29,325 nucleotides of DNA from Clostridia bacterium (lineage in GTDB: Bacteria; Bacillota; Clostridia; Christensenellales; Borkfalkiaceae), in contig CAAGAM010000049.1 of assembly GCA_900767815.1 (NCBI GenBank), positions 1 to 29,325 of the forward strand, read 5' to 3'. A program made the position numbers and the translations under genes. Under the pieces are notes generated by a model, which was not told where the DNA came from, did no database searches, and saw nothing but the letters and a program-made list of their open reading frames with translations. This document shows, in pieces, positions 16,542 to 24,673 of the stretch (its first letter is position 1; the number at the start of each line of letters is the position of its first letter).

Positions 16542-18515
16542 ATGGACGTCAATCAACTTGCAGTAAACACGATAAGAGTTTTATCCGCAGAAGCGATCGA
16601 AAAAGCAAAATCGGGTCACCCCGGTCTTCCTCTCGGAAGCGCGCCGATCGCTTATGCTTTGTTTTCAAAACACCTTAAATTCAACCCTAAGAATCCCGAT
16701 TTTTCGGACAGAGACAGATTCATTCTTTCCGCGGGACACGGATCGATGCTTCTTTACTCTCTTTTAAACCTCTTCGGTTACGACCTTCCGATGTCGGAAA
16801 TCGAAAATTTCCGTCAGCTCGACTCAAAAGCTCCCGGTCACCCCGAATACGGAATGACCCCGGGCGTTGAAACGACAACGGGACCTTTGGGGCAGGGAAT
16901 CGCAAACGCCGTGGGTATGGCGATAGCCGAAACTCATATGGCGGCTGTTTTCAACAGACCCGGTTACGATATCGTCGATCATTACACATACGCGCTTTGC
17001 GGCGACGGGTGCATGATGGAAGGAATCGAATATGAAGCCGCATCCCTTGCGGGAACGTTGAAACTCGGAAAACTCATCGTGTTATATGATAAAAACAATA
17101 TAACGATCGAGGGCGACACCGACGGAGCGTTCACCGAAGACGTAGGAAAGAGACACGAAGCGCAAGGCTGGCAAGTTCTTTACGTTCAAGACGGCAACGA
17201 TATGGAAGCGATTTCTAAAGCAATCGCCAAAGCTAAAAAAGAGACAAGCAAACCTTCTCTTATTATCGTAAGAACGGTTATAGGTTACGGCTCGCCGAAA
17301 GCGGGTTCCGCAGATACGCACGGTTCGCCACTCGGCGCGGAAGGCGTTAAGGCTCTCCGCAAAAACCTCGGATATGACTATCCGCCGTTCACCGTTCCCG
17401 AAGAAGTTAAAAAATATCTCCACAAATATATAACGCGCGGAAAGAGAATTCAGAAAGAATGGAAGCAATTGTTTGACGCTTACTCTAAAGAATATCCCGA
17501 GCTTGCAGATAAATTCCTTTCATACTTATCCGGCGAAACGCCCGATCTTCTCCATGACGAAAAACTTTTCGATTTCGAAAAACCCGACGCCACGAGAAAT
17601 ACGAGTTCCAAAGTTCTGAACAGGCTTGCGGAGCTTCTCCCGAATCTTGTCGGCGGAAGCGCGGATTTAGGTCCTTCCAATAAATCGGTTATGAAAAACA
17701 GAGATTACTACTCTGCCGAAAACCGCGCGGGATCGAATTTCCATTTCGGCATAAGAGAACATGCCATGTCGGCGATCTGCAACGGAATTTCTCTTCACGG
17801 CGGACTTCGCCCCTACTGTGCGACGTTCTTCATTTTCTCCGATTATATGAAAAACGCCATGAGGCTTTCGGCACTCATGAAACAAAACGTAACGTATATA
17901 CTCACACACGATTCGATAGGCGTCGGCGAGGACGGTCCTACGCACCAGCCTGTAGAACAGCTTACAGGGCTGAGAGCTATCCCCGGAATGAAGGTTTTCA
18001 GACCCGCAGACGGAAAAGAAACCGCATACGGCTGGATAACCGCATTAACCGATAAAGGTCCTACCTGTCTCGTTCTTACGCGCCAGAATCTTCCTCAATA
18101 CGATAATTCGGGCGAAGGCGCGCTTAAAGGCGCATATATTTTATCCGACTCCGAAAAAAACCGCCCCGACGTCATACTTATGGCGAGTGGCTCGGAAGTG
18201 GAGCTTGCGATGAAAAGCAAAGACCAATTAAAGAAAGAAGGCGTCGACGCGAGAGTCGTTTCCGTCCCTTGCATGAATGTTTTCGATAAACAAACCAAAA
18301 AATATAAAGAGAGCGTTCTCCCCTCCTCTGTAAGAGCGAGAGTCGCAATAGAAGCGGGAACGCCCGATATGTGGTATAAATACGTCGGTCTTGACGGCGA
18401 CGTTATCGGAATGACTACGTTCGGAGCTTCCGCGCCTTTCGATAAACTTCTCACCAAATTCGGATTTACCGCCGACAACGTCGTTGAAAAGGTAAAAAAA
18501 GTATTAAATAAGTAA
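16542..18515 (+). CDS. tkt: Transketolase
   Basis: The 657-residue thiamine-diphosphate enzyme moves two-carbon units between sugar phosphates in the pentose phosphate pathway. Visible hallmarks are SGHPGLPLG near 24-32, the diphosphate-binding GDGCMMEGIEYEAAS with its later NN, the pyrimidine-domain HSIGVGEDGPTHQPVEQL, and a C-terminal domain. Length is standard for a full-size, single-chain transketolase. The frame is open to 16476, but the ATG at 16542 has AGGAG six bases upstream and lies after the promoter, which settles the start. It is a single-gene unit closed by a strong hairpin. Together with rpiB at the window's start it marks an active non-oxidative pentose pathway. Confidence 0.97.
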   Translation: MDVNQLAVNTIRVLSAEAIEKAKSGHPGLPLGSAPIAYALFSKHLKFNPKNPDFSDRDRFILSAGHGSMLLYSLLNLFGYDLPMSEIENFRQLDSKAPGHPEYGMTPGVETTTGPLGQGIANAVGMAIAETHMAAVFNRPGYDIVDHYTYALCGDGCMMEGIEYEAASLAGTLKLGKLIVLYDKNNITIEGDTDGAFTEDVGKRHEAQGWQVLYVQDGNDMEAISKAIAKAKKETSKPSLIIVRTVIGYGSPKAGSADTHGSPLGAEGVKALRKNLGYDYPPFTVPEEVKKYLHKYITRGKRIQKEWKQLFDAYSKEYPELADKFLSYLSGETPDLLHDEKLFDFEKPDATRNTSSKVLNRLAELLPNLVGGSADLGPSNKSVMKNRDYYSAENRAGSNFHFGIREHAMSAICNGISLHGGLRPYCATFFIFSDYMKNAMRLSALMKQNVTYILTHDSIGVGEDGPTHQPVEQLTGLRAIPGMKVFRPADGKETAYGWITALTDKGPTCLVLTRQNLPQYDNSGEGALKGAYILSDSEKNRPDVILMASGSEVELAMKSKDQLKKEGVDARVVSVPCMNVFDKQTKKYKESVLPSSVRARVAIEAGTPDMWYKYVGLDGDVIGMTTFGASAPFDKLLTKFGFTADNVVEKVKKVLNK

Positions 18516-18531
18516 TTTTATACAAATGCCG

Positions 18532-18570
18532 CAAACGCGCCCGAGTGCTATCCGCTCTCGGGCGCGTTTG
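18532..18570. terminator. Strong terminator hairpin between tkt and the opp operon
   Basis: A 14-bp perfect GC-rich stem, CAAACGCGCCCGAG with CTCGGGCGCGTTTG, encloses 11 bases. The T-run after it on the plus strand is short. It lies between converging units, so it may act on both. Confidence 0.8.
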
Positions 18571-18630
18571 TTAAAATATACGCAAAACAGGATTCTCATC
18601 CCGTGGGTAGATAATATAACCCTATGAAAA

Positions 18631-18831
18631 TTATAATATATAAAGAATAAGCATCGCAAGCCCCGTAATGCCCAGAAGAACAAGCAGGCACACGGGAACA
18701 ATGGTTTTTAACGCAGCGATAACCATCGCGGCGAAATCGCCTTTTTCAAGCCCGCCCATTTTTTCGATATCCGACTGAAGCTGTTTTTCGTCGCCTTCTT
18801 TATATTTTTTCAGTCTTTTTCGCCATAACAT
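18631..18831 (-). CDS. Small single-helix membrane protein encoded after oppF
   Basis: This 66-residue frame starts 2 bases after the oppF stop with GAGGA nine bases upstream. It encodes a basic N terminus (MLWRKRLKKYKEGDEK), an acidic and polar stretch to about residue 30, and one long hydrophobic segment at about 34-66 (VIAALKTIVPVCLLVLLGI and onward) that ends the protein. This suggests a tail-anchored or N-in single-span protein. It resembles no family I recognise. Position, spacing and a sensible ribosome site make it a likely sixth member of the opp operon. A transporter-associated accessory protein is the natural guess, but only context supports it. Confidence 0.7.
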   Translation of the reverse strand: MLWRKRLKKYKEGDEKQLQSDIEKMGGLEKGDFAAMVIAALKTIVPVCLLVLLGITGLAMLILYIL

Positions 18832-18833
18832 TT

Positions 18834-20483
18834 CTAATTTTCCTCGTCTTCGACCTTAAGTTCGGCAAGTTTGGACGATTTCTTCTCCGTTTTAGGCATA
18901 TCGAACAGGTAATTGCCGTTCTCGTCGATTTTTTTGTCAAGGAAATGACAAGCGACGAAATGCTCGGGTTCGACCTCCACAAGCGGCGGCGGAACGCGCT
19001 TACACTTATCGCAAGCCATAAAGCAACGCGTATGGAACTTACAACCTTCGGGAGGACGAATCGGACTCGGAATGTTGCCTTCGAGAATTATCCTTTCCTT
19101 ATTGAGATCGTCCGGGTCGGTTGTAGGAATGGAACTTAAAAGCGCAACCGTGTAAGGATGTCTCGGGTCTTTGAAAATCGTCTCCGACGAAGCAAGTTCG
19201 ACGAGATTGCCTAAATACATAACGCCGATCCTGTCGGAAATATACCTTACGACCGACAAATCGTGAGAAATGAAAAGATAAGTGAGATTTTCTTTTTCTT
19301 TAAGCTCTAAAAGAAGGTTGATTATCTGAGACTGAATAGACACGTCGAGAGCGGATACGCATTCGTCGCAGACGACAAACTTAGGTTTAACCGCCAAAGC
19401 TCTCGCAATACACACTCTTTGTCTTTGTCCGCCCGAAAACTGGTGCGGATAACGATGAAGCATGTAATCCTGAAGCCCGCAATCGCGCATGGTCTTTAAG
19501 ATGTATTCCTTCATCTTCTGCGAGCCGTGCTTATAATATTTATGAGTGACAAGCCCCTCTTCGATAATCTGCCCGATAGTCATTCTCGGGTCGAGCGAAG
19601 AATAAGGATCCTGAAAAATAATCTGCAAGTCTTTTCTGAGCCTTCTTATCTCGTTATGTTTAAGCCTTGCAAGGTCGATGCCCGCGTCGAGCATCGCTTC
19701 GTATTTCCGGAACTCTTCGTCGTCTTTATATTTTGCTCTTATCGCGTCGATCAGCTTCTGTAATCTGTCCTCTTCTTCTCTGAGCGTTCTGACTTTTTCG
19801 ACAGTTTTTTCCTTTAAAGCTCTGATTTTTTTTAAGCTTTCGTCATCGGCGACTTTAACTTTATCGTCACCCGCGTCACCCGAAAGCTTACTCTCGCGAA
19901 TATCGATATCGGCTTCGATTTCCAGGATTTTTCTGTTTAATTTTTCGATTTTTACGAGGACGTTATGCTGATTTAAAAGAATGTTCGCGCCCTCTTTCAT
20001 TTCGTGTACGGTTATAAGCCCGCCGAGGATCTTCGCAACGTTCATGAGTGCCGATTTTTCGTTTGCTTCCGCAAGATTTTTCTCCTGCAAAAGGAAGAAA
20101 GACGCGTTTTCGCCCTCGGCTTCCGCCTGAGCGGCTAATTTTTCGGCTTTGACCTTTGCTTCTTTATATAAATTGAGGTATTTCTCGGGGTTGGAAAGGG
20201 TGTCCTTAACATAACGCGGAGCAATCTCCGCTCTCGACCGCCCGTAATATAAAGTATTGCCCGCGGTCTGTTCGTAAAGCTGCAAAACAACTCTTCCGAG
20301 CGTGGATTTTCCGCAGCCCGACTCTCCTACCAAGCCGAACGTTTCGCCCTCGTAAATATCGATGCTTACGTCCTCATTCGCCTTAACGTAAAGTTTTTCC
20401 TTCTGAAAAACGGAGGACTTTGCAATCGGAAAATATTTTTTAAGATTAGTTATGGATAACAACTTTTTCTTTGTGTTCTGCAC
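18834..20483 (-). CDS. oppF: Oligopeptide ABC transporter ATPase OppF with a large helical insertion
   Basis: The 549-residue protein is one of two ATPases powering peptide uptake; relatives have about 320-330 residues. Walker A is GESGCGKST (53-61), Q-loop QDPYSSLDP (Q291), signature FSGGQRQR (349-356), Walker B VVCDECVSALD (Glu374) and switch His407. The expected Walker A to Q-loop distance is about 50 residues; here it is about 230. The extra part, about 90-270, is rich in Lys, Glu, Ala and Leu with heptad-like helices (KIEKLNRKILEIEADI, KEKTVEKVRTLREEED). The C-terminal OppF domain has the Cys set C481, C487, C491/C494, C512. It starts with GTG, with AGGAGG upstream, overlapping oppD by 38 bases. 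Confidence 0.93.
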   Translation of the reverse strand: MQNTKKKLLSITNLKKYFPIAKSSVFQKEKLYVKANEDVSIDIYEGETFGLVGESGCGKSTLGRVVLQLYEQTAGNTLYYGRSRAEIAPRYVKDTLSNPEKYLNLYKEAKVKAEKLAAQAEAEGENASFFLLQEKNLAEANEKSALMNVAKILGGLITVHEMKEGANILLNQHNVLVKIEKLNRKILEIEADIDIRESKLSGDAGDDKVKVADDESLKKIRALKEKTVEKVRTLREEEDRLQKLIDAIRAKYKDDEEFRKYEAMLDAGIDLARLKHNEIRRLRKDLQIIFQDPYSSLDPRMTIGQIIEEGLVTHKYYKHGSQKMKEYILKTMRDCGLQDYMLHRYPHQFSGGQRQRVCIARALAVKPKFVVCDECVSALDVSIQSQIINLLLELKEKENLTYLFISHDLSVVRYISDRIGVMYLGNLVELASSETIFKDPRHPYTVALLSSIPTTDPDDLNKERIILEGNIPSPIRPPEGCKFHTRCFMACDKCKRVPPPLVEVEPEHFVACHFLDKKIDENGNYLFDMPKTEKKSSKLAELKVEDEEN

Positions 20484-21462
20484 TTTGTCTCTCCTCCTTT
20501 TCCGGATAAAAACATCTTATAAACTGCCCGCTTACGATTTCTTGTAAAGGCGGTTCTTCGTCGACGCACTTTTGCGTGCAATATTTACATCTCGGAGCAA
20601 ATTTGCAGCCTTTGGGAAGCGCAAGCGGATGAGGAACGGCGCCCGGGATAGGTTCGAGCCTCTTCGACATATCCTCGAGCCTCGGTATCGAATACATAAG
20701 CCCTTCCGTATACGGGTGCGAATATTTGCAATCGGTGAATATCACTCTTGCCGACGACTGCTCGACGACCTGTCCGCAATACATTACGACGACGTCGTCC
20801 GCCATTTCGTTTATAACGCCCAAATCGTGGGTAATGAAGATTATAGACGTGCCGTTTTCGCGCTGAAGGTCGTTCATAAGACGAAGAATCTGCGCCTGAA
20901 TGGTTACGTCCAATGCCGTCGTGGGTTCGTCCGCGATGAGAATTTTAGGTCTGCACGCAAGAGCCATAGCTATCATGACGCGCTGGCGCATTCCGCCCGA
21001 AAGCTGATGCGGATATTGTCTTGCAACCGCTTCGGGGTTAGGAATCTGAACGGCTTCGAGCATTTTTATAACTTCCTGCTCGGCTTGTTTTTTCTTCATT
21101 CCGCGGTGGATGATAAACGGCTCCGCAATCTGCTTTTTTATCGTGAAAACGGGATTTAACGAGGTCATCGGCTCCTGAAATATTACCGATATTTTGTCTC
21201 CTCTTATTTTATAAAGTTCGTCGATTTTCAGTTTCGTGAGATCCTGACCTTCAAAGATAACTTCGCCCGAATCGATATAACCGTTTCCGTCCAGAAGCCG
21301 CAATATGCTCATTGCCGAAACGCTTTTCCCCGAACCCGATTCGCCGACTATACCTATCGTGCGACCCGGTTCCAAAGAATAGGAAACGTCGTTCACGGCT
21401 TTGACTATACCTTTTCTTGTTTTAAAAAACGTATGAAGGTGTTTAACTTCCAATAATGCCAT
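20446..21462 (-). CDS. oppD: Oligopeptide ABC transporter ATPase OppD
   Basis: The 338-residue partner ATPase has normal length. Walker A is GESGSGKSV (40-48), the Q-loop lies in VIFQEPMTSLNPV, the signature is LSGGMRQRV, and Walker B is LIADEPTTALD, followed by the switch His in FITHDLG. The C-terminal peptide-transporter domain has a Cys cluster (CKFAPRCKYCTQKC and a later Cys) like that which binds an iron-sulfur cluster in some DppD/OppD proteins. A strong AGGAGG lies before the ATG. Unlike OppF there is no insertion, so the unusual module is confined to one of the two ATPases. Confidence 0.97.
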   Translation of the reverse strand: MALLEVKHLHTFFKTRKGIVKAVNDVSYSLEPGRTIGIVGESGSGKSVSAMSILRLLDGNGYIDSGEVIFEGQDLTKLKIDELYKIRGDKISVIFQEPMTSLNPVFTIKKQIAEPFIIHRGMKKKQAEQEVIKMLEAVQIPNPEAVARQYPHQLSGGMRQRVMIAMALACRPKILIADEPTTALDVTIQAQILRLMNDLQRENGTSIIFITHDLGVINEMADDVVVMYCGQVVEQSSARVIFTDCKYSHPYTEGLMYSIPRLEDMSKRLEPIPGAVPHPLALPKGCKFAPRCKYCTQKCVDEEPPLQEIVSGQFIRCFYPEKEERQSAEHKEKVVIHN

Positions 21463-21476
21463 GTTTTTCGCCTCCT

Positions 21477-23537
21477 TTATCTTTCCGCGCTCGACTTAGG
21501 ATCGAGAACGTCCCTTAAAGTGTCGCCGATAATATTTATCGCAATGGTTGTAATAAGAAGGAAAATTGCGGGGAACAACCATCTCCACCACAACGTACCG
21601 ATAACGAGTTCGTTGTTACAGCCGTCAAGCATGTTACCCCAAGTGGGTCTTGGAAGTTTTACGCCGAAACCGAGGTAAGAAAGCGATGACTCGGTTAACA
21701 TACATCCGGCAAAATCAAGCGTTACGCTTACTAAAATTACCGAAATTACATTCGGCAAAATATGTTTGAACGCAATTTTTCCTTCCTTAACGCCCATTGC
21801 TTTTGCCGCAGTGACGAACTCTTTTTCTCTTTCCGCAAGAACCTGTCCCCTAACCATTCTTGCAAGCCCCGTCCAACTGAGAAGTCCGAGAATGACCATT
21901 ATCATGAATATTCTCGAGTTTTCGGACAAATTGCTGCCCGCAAGAACCGCCGACAATATTAAAGCAAACGGCAGGAACGGAATTGCCGAGAAAATTTCGG
22001 TTACACGCATTAAAAGCATATCTACCCATCCGCCGAAATACCCGGATAAGCAACCGACCAATATTGCGATAACCGTTGATATAATTACGGCAACGGCGCC
22101 GATCGTCATCGTCATTTTTCCGCCGTGCATAATTCTGTTAAATACGTCTCTGCCCATTTCGTCCGTCCCGAAAAGGTAGCCTTTGCAGCCCCATTTCGCC
22201 TTTATCGAATTTGTTGCAGATACGACGTAATTCTGAAACGCACCGATAAAAAGCTTATCTCCTTCCGAGAATGTGCTTTTAGCAACATCACACTGCCCGA
22301 GATAATTTTCTCCGAACGAGTAAATATTACCCTTTGAAGTAAGAACGGTAAAGTGCTTCGCTCCCCCTCCGATATCTATAATATCTTCATCATCCGCAAG
22401 AATCGGTACGGTAACGAAATCAGATTTAGTGGGTGTAAACAATCCTGCGATAACAAGCTCGCCGTCATCTAAGACTATACCGAGAGCTGTTGAGGTAGCC
22501 GCAATTTTAGACACTTTTCTCCCTGCCAGGTATTCGTCCAGGCTTACAAACTTTATTTGTCCGTCTTCCTCTATTTCAAGGGTATCAAAAGAAGCTTTTG
22601 CGTTTCCGAACCACAGAGTTCCGTCTTTTTTCAATGCTACGCATTTCCCGCGAAGAAACTGCACCTCTTTAACATCGTTAAGCGAATTTAAAGCCCTCAG
22701 GTTACTTGCACCGGAATAATTACCCCATGCATATACTTTTCCGCTTTTCATGACGATTGCCGACACTTGATATCCGCATACAAGCTGCTCAACTTCTTCG
22801 GGATTGATTGTTCCGTTCATCAATATGTCCGGCATTTTATAAACTTTCGACGATAAATTCGCAAGCGACCCCTCATCGCCGTATTGCCCGCAGTCGTATT
22901 CGCCCCAACCGATAACACGTCCTTCCGTAGTGATGGCTATAGCATGATCATATCCCGCAGCCGCAAAAGCAACTTTTTTACCTTTCAATTCATCGGGCAA
23001 TTTAGACATATCCGATTTTTTTGCCGCGGTGGGCATTTTTGTATTTCCCCACACATACAGATTATCGTTATTATCAACGCCTACGGAAAAGAACGAAAAA
23101 GAGGAAATGCTCTTTACGTTTTTCGAAAGCTTTGAAGGAACGCTCATAAACTTATATCCCGGAGCTATGTTTACGTGATAGCTTTCCATATAGCTAAGGT
23201 CTATTCCGTTAAAAAGCGGTCCGATGAAAACAAACAAAAACATTCCGACAACGATAATCAGCGAAATAACCGCTAACGGCTTTCTGAAAAAGTTTTTTAC
23301 AACTTGTTTTGTCGGGCTTACTATTTCTTCAACTTCAAGCTTTTTTTCGTCGCTAAGCTCTTTGCTTGCACCGCAAAACATACGTTTAGTCCACGAAAAA
23401 AGCTTGCTTCCGATCGTTTTGAATACACCGCAGAATTTAGAAACAAAGTTCAGGTTTTTTTTCTTGCTCGTTGATTTTTCGGCGGAAGACTCGTCAACGA
23501 TTTCTATATCTTTTTCTTTTTTATCGAAATCTTTCAT
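21477..23537 (-). CDS. oppC: Oligopeptide ABC permease OppC with an inserted seven-blade RCC1-like propeller
   Basis: The 686-residue protein is twice the usual OppC length (about 300). A charged cytosolic tail covers 1-85 and the first membrane helix is at about 88-110. Residues about 125-452 then carry seven RCC1-type repeats, seen as hydrophobic-DGxhhxWG units: NLYVWGN (159-165), GRVIGWGEYDCGQYGD (206-221), GKVYAWGNYSG (266-276), GTLWFGN (306-312), GELVIAG (359-365), GNIYSFGENYLGQ (403-415) and SIKAKWG (444-450). The normal permease core resumes at YLFGTDEMGRDVF (454-466) and carries the EAA ATPase-coupling loop (EFVTAAKAMGVKEGKIAFKHILPN). The propeller is predicted to lie outside the membrane, where OppA docks. 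AAGGAG precedes the ATG. Confidence 0.93.
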   Translation of the reverse strand: MKDFDKKEKDIEIVDESSAEKSTSKKKNLNFVSKFCGVFKTIGSKLFSWTKRMFCGASKELSDEKKLEVEEIVSPTKQVVKNFFRKPLAVISLIIVVGMFLFVFIGPLFNGIDLSYMESYHVNIAPGYKFMSVPSKLSKNVKSISSFSFFSVGVDNNDNLYVWGNTKMPTAAKKSDMSKLPDELKGKKVAFAAAGYDHAIAITTEGRVIGWGEYDCGQYGDEGSLANLSSKVYKMPDILMNGTINPEEVEQLVCGYQVSAIVMKSGKVYAWGNYSGASNLRALNSLNDVKEVQFLRGKCVALKKDGTLWFGNAKASFDTLEIEEDGQIKFVSLDEYLAGRKVSKIAATSTALGIVLDDGELVIAGLFTPTKSDFVTVPILADDEDIIDIGGGAKHFTVLTSKGNIYSFGENYLGQCDVAKSTFSEGDKLFIGAFQNYVVSATNSIKAKWGCKGYLFGTDEMGRDVFNRIMHGGKMTMTIGAVAVIISTVIAILVGCLSGYFGGWVDMLLMRVTEIFSAIPFLPFALILSAVLAGSNLSENSRIFMIMVILGLLSWTGLARMVRGQVLAEREKEFVTAAKAMGVKEGKIAFKHILPNVISVILVSVTLDFAGCMLTESSLSYLGFGVKLPRPTWGNMLDGCNNELVIGTLWWRWLFPAIFLLITTIAINIIGDTLRDVLDPKSSAER

Positions 23538-23547
23538 TTTTTCTCCT

Positions 23548-24588
23548 TTATGCCGAAACTCTGATACGAGGATCTATAAATCCGTATAAAATATCAATCA
23601 GTAAGTTTCCTATAAGACTTATAAATACGTAAAACATCTGCAGAGTTAAAACAACGTCGTAATCGTTATTATTTAAAGAACCTATATAAATTTTTCCCAT
23701 TCCGTTAAGACCGAATATATTTTCGATCATAATGGAACCCGAAAAAATACCGAGAAACCACCCGACAACCAAAGTGACTATAGGGATAAGCGCATTTCTG
23801 AACGCATGGCTGTAAATAACGGTCTTTTCCTTTACGCCTTTTGCTCTCGCCGTTCTGATACAGTCCATAGATAAGGATTCTATCATCGAAGCCCTTACGT
23901 ATCTCGTCATTCCGCCTAACGAACAAAACGTCATGACAATCAGGGGCAACGCCATGTAATACAATCTGTCGAAAAATGCTCTTATACCCGTATATTCACT
24001 CCCCGGGGTTTTCTGCCCTGACACGGGGAATAATTTTATTTTTATAGCAAAAACAAAGATAAACAGAATTGCCGTGATGAATGTGGGCATACTGTACCCT
24101 ATTATACTCCCGACCTGAACTCCCGTATCTACTTTGCTTCCTTTTTTAACAGCACATTTTATACCTAAAGGGATTGTTATGGCAAGAGCTAAAATCGTTG
24201 CGAAAATATTGATAAAAATCGTATTTTTCATCGGTTCTTTCAGAACGTCGAGGACGGGACGATTGCTGTTCGAATAGCTCACGCCGAAATTTCCCTGGAA
24301 AATTCCGTTAAATTCACCGTTAAGCTTCGTTATGCCGAGCCAATTCGTCCATCTTCTGAAAATATTGATTTCTCTTCCGCTTGCGTCGATATACCCTAAT
24401 TGAATTTTAAGCGATTGTCTCAATGCTTCAAACCCTTCGGGGTCACGCTTAAATTGTTCTTTTTGTTGATCGGCAAGCCAGTCCGCACGATTGAACGGTA
24501 TCATATTGTAAATCAGATACATTAAAAAGGACAATATAATAAATACGATAAATATATATAATATCCTTTTTAACAAGTATTTTGTCAT
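23548..24588 (-). CDS. oppB: Oligopeptide ABC permease OppB
   Basis: This 346-residue permease forms the membrane channel with OppC. It has a first helix at about 8-28 (KRILYIFIVFIILSFLMYLI), an outside domain of about 100 residues with GNFGVSYSNSNRPV, then five helices with the EAA loop ASMIESLSMDCIRTARAKGV. It ends in the usual FIDPRIRVSA. Length and layout are normal for OppB, so the extra domain is unique to OppC. AAGGAG lies before the ATG. The gap to oppA is 85 bases with a hairpin; oppC follows after 10 bases. Confidence 0.96.
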   Translation of the reverse strand: MTKYLLKRILYIFIVFIILSFLMYLIYNMIPFNRADWLADQQKEQFKRDPEGFEALRQSLKIQLGYIDASGREINIFRRWTNWLGITKLNGEFNGIFQGNFGVSYSNSNRPVLDVLKEPMKNTIFINIFATILALAITIPLGIKCAVKKGSKVDTGVQVGSIIGYSMPTFITAILFIFVFAIKIKLFPVSGQKTPGSEYTGIRAFFDRLYYMALPLIVMTFCSLGGMTRYVRASMIESLSMDCIRTARAKGVKEKTVIYSHAFRNALIPIVTLVVGWFLGIFSGSIMIENIFGLNGMGKIYIGSLNNNDYDVVLTLQMFYVFISLIGNLLIDILYGFIDPRIRVSA

Positions 24589-24624
24589 AGTTTGCTCCTT
24601 AAGTTTTTGTTATTTATGACAAGA

Positions 24625-24650
24625 AGTCGGGAAGAAAAATCTTCCCGACT
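24625..24650. other. Stem-loop between oppA and oppB
   Basis: A perfect 10-bp stem, AGTCGGGAAG with CTTCCCGACT, closes a six-base loop. No T-run follows on the minus strand, so it is unlikely to stop transcription fully. Such hairpins after binding-protein genes often protect the upstream mRNA end and let the binding protein be made in excess; here that role is inferred. Confidence 0.7.
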
Positions 24651-24673
24651 GCAAGCCGTTTTCAAAACGCTTT

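Noticed and set aside
22182..23165. RCC1 repeats as a tandem DNA repeat
   Set aside because: The blades differ widely in sequence and length; only protein-level glycines and aromatic positions recur.
21477..23537. OppC length due to fusion of two genes by sequencing error
   Set aside because: The frame is continuous, the propeller enters after helix 1 and exits exactly at the FGTDE box, and seven blades are complete, which fits a real insertion.
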